Assembly: GCA_003696875.1 (NCBI GenBank)
Contig: RFHL01000727.1
Location: 1 to 9,389, forward strand
Length of the DNA: 9,389 nucleotides
Source of the DNA: Bacteroidota bacterium
GTDB lineage: Bacteria; Bacteroidota; Bacteroidia; J057
Direction of reading: 5' to 3'
The notes under the pieces are model-generated. The model was not told where the DNA came from, did not search any database, and saw only the letters and a program-made list of their open reading frames with translations. Below, in pieces: positions 7,123 to 9,389 of the stretch; within the stretch, counting starts at the first letter, position 1, and every line of letters starts with the position of its first letter. The translations under genes and the position numbers were made by a program.

Positions 7123-8523
7123 GGCGAAGAAAAAATTGGGGGCGAAAAGGGCATCCCGTTTTTCAAAAAGGATAGGGAAAATGACTGGGAGCCATCTGAA
7201 AAGCAAGATCTTTTCCTTCGGTTTGTCAGTTCTGACGCAGGATACGCTCAGAGGGTTTTATTCTTTGCCTTTTGCTGCTTTGTAGAAAAGCATGGGGTTG
7301 GAGCAAAAAGCAAAGAAGCCCTCCGCAGTTGGATGCGCGTCATGCGGAATCTGGTGGAGAATAGTACCTTCAACAATCCGGATTCCCTACAAAGGGCGAT
7401 TCAGGGAATTGAAAAGCTGAAACAACATGCAGAAAGAATCATAGAGTATCTTGGAAAAGATAAGGAAGCAGAGATAACAGGATTTGATACGGATCAACGC
7501 CGAGAAGAAATCGAGAAAGCCCAGCTCATTGCAAATACTCCCAGACTAGAAGCCCTTTTCCTCCACTACGAAAACCACGCTTACTTCCGGGGGCAGATTG
7601 GGTTTCTGTTGGAGTATGGGAAGGACGAAAACGGTGCGTTTGATGCCGATGTATTTAAGGAATATGCGAGGAAGGCGGCTGTGATCTTTGATCCCGCGAA
7701 TGAGGGTGCATTTCTCGAAGGGGAGTTTTTATTTCATCGGGCTCTGTTGACAGTGGGGGATTATAGCATTTGCGATGGCGGTTATGGAAGAAGGTGGAAA
7801 ATGAACCTAGATTGGCGAGCTGAAATCCTATCAATGAAAGATGAAAATAATGATAGGCGTTCATACCTAAAAGCACTTCTAGAACCACTCTCGGAGGCTT
7901 CGCTTGAGGATTCATTAAAAGCCCTCCTACAACCACCTAATGGGGACGCTGCAAACTTTGAAGGGACCGATTGGTACAGTAACTGGCGAAAATATTTCAT
8001 CGAATTTCCGGTACTATGGGGATGGGGTAATAATCACCTTGCCTTTTTTGACACCAAAGAGGAGAAACAATCCCAAAGGATCTGCCTACTAAACACTTCT
8101 AGCTTCAATGGATACTGGAAGGAGTTGCACACCTATTGGCTAAAATTCAAGCTCGAGGTGATACTGGATAAACAAACAAGTGAATACCACGAAGCCCGCT
8201 ATTCGGATGGTGCACCCTATCTACGGATTCCAACCCAAAGGACCGAGTTAAGGGTTTTCTTCAGCAGCTCGGAGTATAATTCCGAAGAGTACGGAGGGTG
8301 GAAGAGTAATGGAATATGGTTTATTTCTCTATACAAAAACGAAGAGCAAATTACACAGCTACCAGAAATTGACGGAATAGGGATAGAGGAGGAATATCAT
8401 GCCTATTGGGTAGAAGAACAATTCCTGAAAGAAGAGAGAAGCTCTCCGGTTTTAGACGCCATTGAAAATATCTTAGAGACATGCAGCAGCAAGTCTGCCC
8501 CTTTTCAAGAGGTATCTATATGA
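7120..8523 (+). CDS. C-terminal part of the interrupted second DUF262 protein
   Basis: About 468 residues in the frame of the 5911 gene, after the TGA. If translated separately it needs the TTG at 7120, with only a weak purine stretch upstream. Visible elements (numbered from the TTG) are AQRVLFFAFCCFV (44-56), RSWMRVMRNLVEN (69-81), and EEIEKAQLI with H.YFRGQIGFLLEY (about 128-166). These resemble the helical mid-region of long DUF262 proteins that lack DUF1524. The last 200 or so residues are rich in Trp, Tyr and acidic residues (for example GYWKELHTYWLKFKLEV) and match no domain I recognise. No HNH motif, transmembrane segment or signal peptide is seen. G+C falls to about 40% near the 3' end (24 of 60 at 8341-8400), far below the first two genes, consistent with horizontal acquisition. 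It could be the decaying tail of a pseudogene or a true separate subunit. Confidence 0.65.
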   Translation: MGEEKIGGEKGIPFFKKDRENDWEPSEKQDLFLRFVSSDAGYAQRVLFFAFCCFVEKHGVGAKSKEALRSWMRVMRNLVENSTFNNPDSLQRAIQGIEKLKQHAERIIEYLGKDKEAEITGFDTDQRREEIEKAQLIANTPRLEALFLHYENHAYFRGQIGFLLEYGKDENGAFDADVFKEYARKAAVIFDPANEGAFLEGEFLFHRALLTVGDYSICDGGYGRRWKMNLDWRAEILSMKDENNDRRSYLKALLEPLSEASLEDSLKALLQPPNGDAANFEGTDWYSNWRKYFIEFPVLWGWGNNHLAFFDTKEEKQSQRICLLNTSSFNGYWKELHTYWLKFKLEVILDKQTSEYHEARYSDGAPYLRIPTQRTELRVFFSSSEYNSEEYGGWKSNGIWFISLYKNEEQITQLPEIDGIGIEEEYHAYWVEEQFLKEERSSPVLDAIENILETCSSKSAPFQEVSI

Positions 8524-8537
8524 TCGTGAGACGATCA
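8521..8537 (+). terminator. hairpin overlapping the stop codon of the DUF262 operon
   Basis: TGATCGT (8521-8527) pairs perfectly with ACGATCA (8531-8537) around a GAG loop, and the first TGA is the stop codon itself. The following bases are AAGCCCCCTC with no T-run, so it is not a canonical intrinsic terminator. It may protect or define the operon's 3' end. Confidence 0.35.
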
Positions 8538-8561
8538 AAGCCCCCTCATTCCCTCAAATTC

Positions 8562-8614
8562 AGTAATCCTACTTGCCAAATTTCAATAAATTTAGCAACC
8601 ACACTTGCCAAATT
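8562..8614 (+). repeat. two 21-bp direct repeats upstream of the AAA ATPase gene
   Basis: The copies are at 8562-8582 and 8594-8614. Both end in the identical ACTTGCCAAATT, and 17 of 21 bases agree overall. The 32-bp offset is about three helical turns, so a protein binding both would sit on one face of the DNA. The second copy spans the region just upstream of the -7 element at 8618, so an operator or activator-binding role is plausible. The regulator is unknown. Confidence 0.6.
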
Positions 8615-8617
8615 CAC

Positions 8618-8625
8618 TACTTTTG
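8618..8625 (+). promoter_or_regulatory. Bacteroidota-type -7 promoter element TACTTTTG
   Basis: A perfect match to TAnnTTTG. No TTG is seen at the usual -33 distance; that region is occupied by the second direct repeat. The element ends only four bases before the ATG at 8630, so transcription would begin on or very near the start codon, giving a leaderless or nearly leaderless mRNA. Confidence 0.5.
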
Positions 8626-8629
8626 CTGT

Positions 8630-9389
8630 ATGACATGGATAGCCCGTTTCTACGAAACCCGTATAGAGCAAATGCTACAGCCGGGAAAAGTGTTGTGGCT
8701 CTATGGCTCGCGGCAGGTGGGGAAAACCAGCCTGTTGAATCGCGTTTTGGAGGGGCGAGGTAAGGTTTTTCGGGGAGATGGACAGGATATGGTACTGAAC
8801 CGATTGCTTACTTCTCTGGATTTGACGCAGATTCAAACCGCTTTTCGGGGCTACGACCTTGTGTTCATTGACGAGGCCCAAAAGGTGGAGCATATCGGGC
8901 AGGCCCTGAAGCTACTTATCGACCATGAACCTCAACTGCAAGTAGTAGTGAGCGGCTCCTCTTCCTTTGACCTTTCGCAGAAAGTAGGCGACCCCCTGAC
9001 CGGACGGCAAAAGGTCTTCATGCTTTTTCCTGTTTCGGTCCTCGAACTCACAGAACTGTGGGGGGGCATAGGGGTGATGCAGCAGTTGGAAAACTTACTC
9101 ATATATGGCTGCTATCCCGAGACCTTGACGGCCCCCAATCTCGAAAGCAAACGCGAATACCTCGTCAATCTGCGGGACGCCTTCCTGCTCAAAGATATTT
9201 TGGAACAAGAGCGGGTGAAGAGTCCAGCCAAACTATTTGATCTTCTACGCCTGCTTGCCTATCAGATCGGGGGAGAGGTCTCCCTTAACGAACTAAGCAA
9301 TCAACTCGGCATCGCCAAACAGACGGTAGAGCGTTACCTGGACCTACTGGAAAAAGTATTCATCATCAAAAAGGTGCAAGGCTTTTCCC
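8630..9389 (+). CDS. AAA_14/DUF4143-type ATPase with winged helix, 3'-truncated by the window
   Basis: The first 253 residues of a protein that continues past the window edge. Features in order: a short N-terminal helix; Walker A YGSRQVGKTSL (25-35; usually GPRQVGKT, here Ser replaces Pro); Walker B DLVFIDEA (76-83, D81 and E82); VVVSGSSSFDL (105-115), the sensor-like strand; LTGR (123-126); FPVSVLEL then YGCYPE (159-164); LKDIL; and a helix-turn-helix-like NELSNQLGIAKQTVERYLDLLEK (about 220-242) leading into DUF4143. This family of archaeal-type ATPases is common as variable accessory genes in Bacteroidota; its biological role is poorly defined and some members are suspected in defence or toxin-like functions. 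ATG 8630 is chosen because it lies just before the family's usual N-terminus; ATG 8634 is out of frame. No Shine-Dalgarno site is present. It has its own promoter 106 bases after the DUF262 operon, so it is probably a separate unit. Confidence 0.88.
   Translation, partial: MTWIARFYETRIEQMLQPGKVLWLYGSRQVGKTSLLNRVLEGRGKVFRGDGQDMVLNRLLTSLDLTQIQTAFRGYDLVFIDEAQKVEHIGQALKLLIDHEPQLQVVVSGSSSFDLSQKVGDPLTGRQKVFMLFPVSVLELTELWGGIGVMQQLENLLIYGCYPETLTAPNLESKREYLVNLRDAFLLKDILEQERVKSPAKLFDLLRLLAYQIGGEVSLNELSNQLGIAKQTVERYLDLLEKVFIIKKVQGFS

Noticed and set aside
7114..7160. Selenocysteine decoding of the TGA
   Set aside because: I see no clear stem-loop resembling a bacterial SECIS just after the codon, and DUF262 proteins are not known selenoproteins.
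7049..7285. A frameshift as the cause of the split in the second DUF262 gene
   Set aside because: Both halves are in the same frame and the alternative frame across the junction has no family-like sequence, so a simple stop substitution fits better.
8562..8614. The 21-bp repeats as a minimal CRISPR array
   Set aside because: There are only two imperfect copies, an 11-base gap, no cas genes, and their position suits promoter control.

Overview
The window looks like a chromosomal segment of a GC-rich member of the Bacteroidota, perhaps a Saprospiria-like lineage. This is inferred from four things: the protein types, the near absence of strong Shine-Dalgarno sites, a perfect match to the Bacteroidota -7 promoter element (TAnnTTTG) before the last gene, and a secreted TPR-metallopeptidase of a style common in that phylum. 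No database search was possible, so the taxonomy is tentative. All recognised genes lie on the + strand. I see no tRNA, rRNA, CRISPR array or transposase gene.

Layout. Positions 44-823 encode a PhzF-family isomerase-like enzyme. Positions 950-3853 encode a large exported TPR protein with an embedded HExxH metallopeptidase domain. Both are GC-rich and look like ordinary chromosomal genes. Positions 3854-4066 are non-coding and hold a cluster of palindromes resembling a REP/MITE-type element. Base composition drops sharply after it: I count 46/60 G+C at 3481-3540 and 24/60 at 8341-8400.

The accessory part begins at 4067. The first gene (4067-5914) is a complete DUF262-DUF1524 protein, the GmrSD/SspE/BrxU-type architecture with a ParB-like DGQQR motif and a C-terminal HNH nuclease. 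It overlaps by ATGA with a second DUF262 gene (5911 onward) that has no recognisable HNH domain. The second gene reads in one frame for about 870 codons to 8523, but a single TGA at 7114-7116 splits it into 401-aa and roughly 468-aa parts. It also carries an in-frame palindromic repeat (6509-6559) that translates as a peptide insert inside the DUF262 domain. Together the genes form a candidate two-component DUF262 anti-phage or DNA-modification-sensing module, possibly decayed, possibly expressed as three polypeptides.

After a short intergenic region with two 21-bp direct repeats spaced 32 bp apart and a promoter lying almost on the start codon, a AAA_14/DUF4143-type ATPase gene starts at 8630 and runs off the window. 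Its own promoter and repeats suggest a separate transcription unit.
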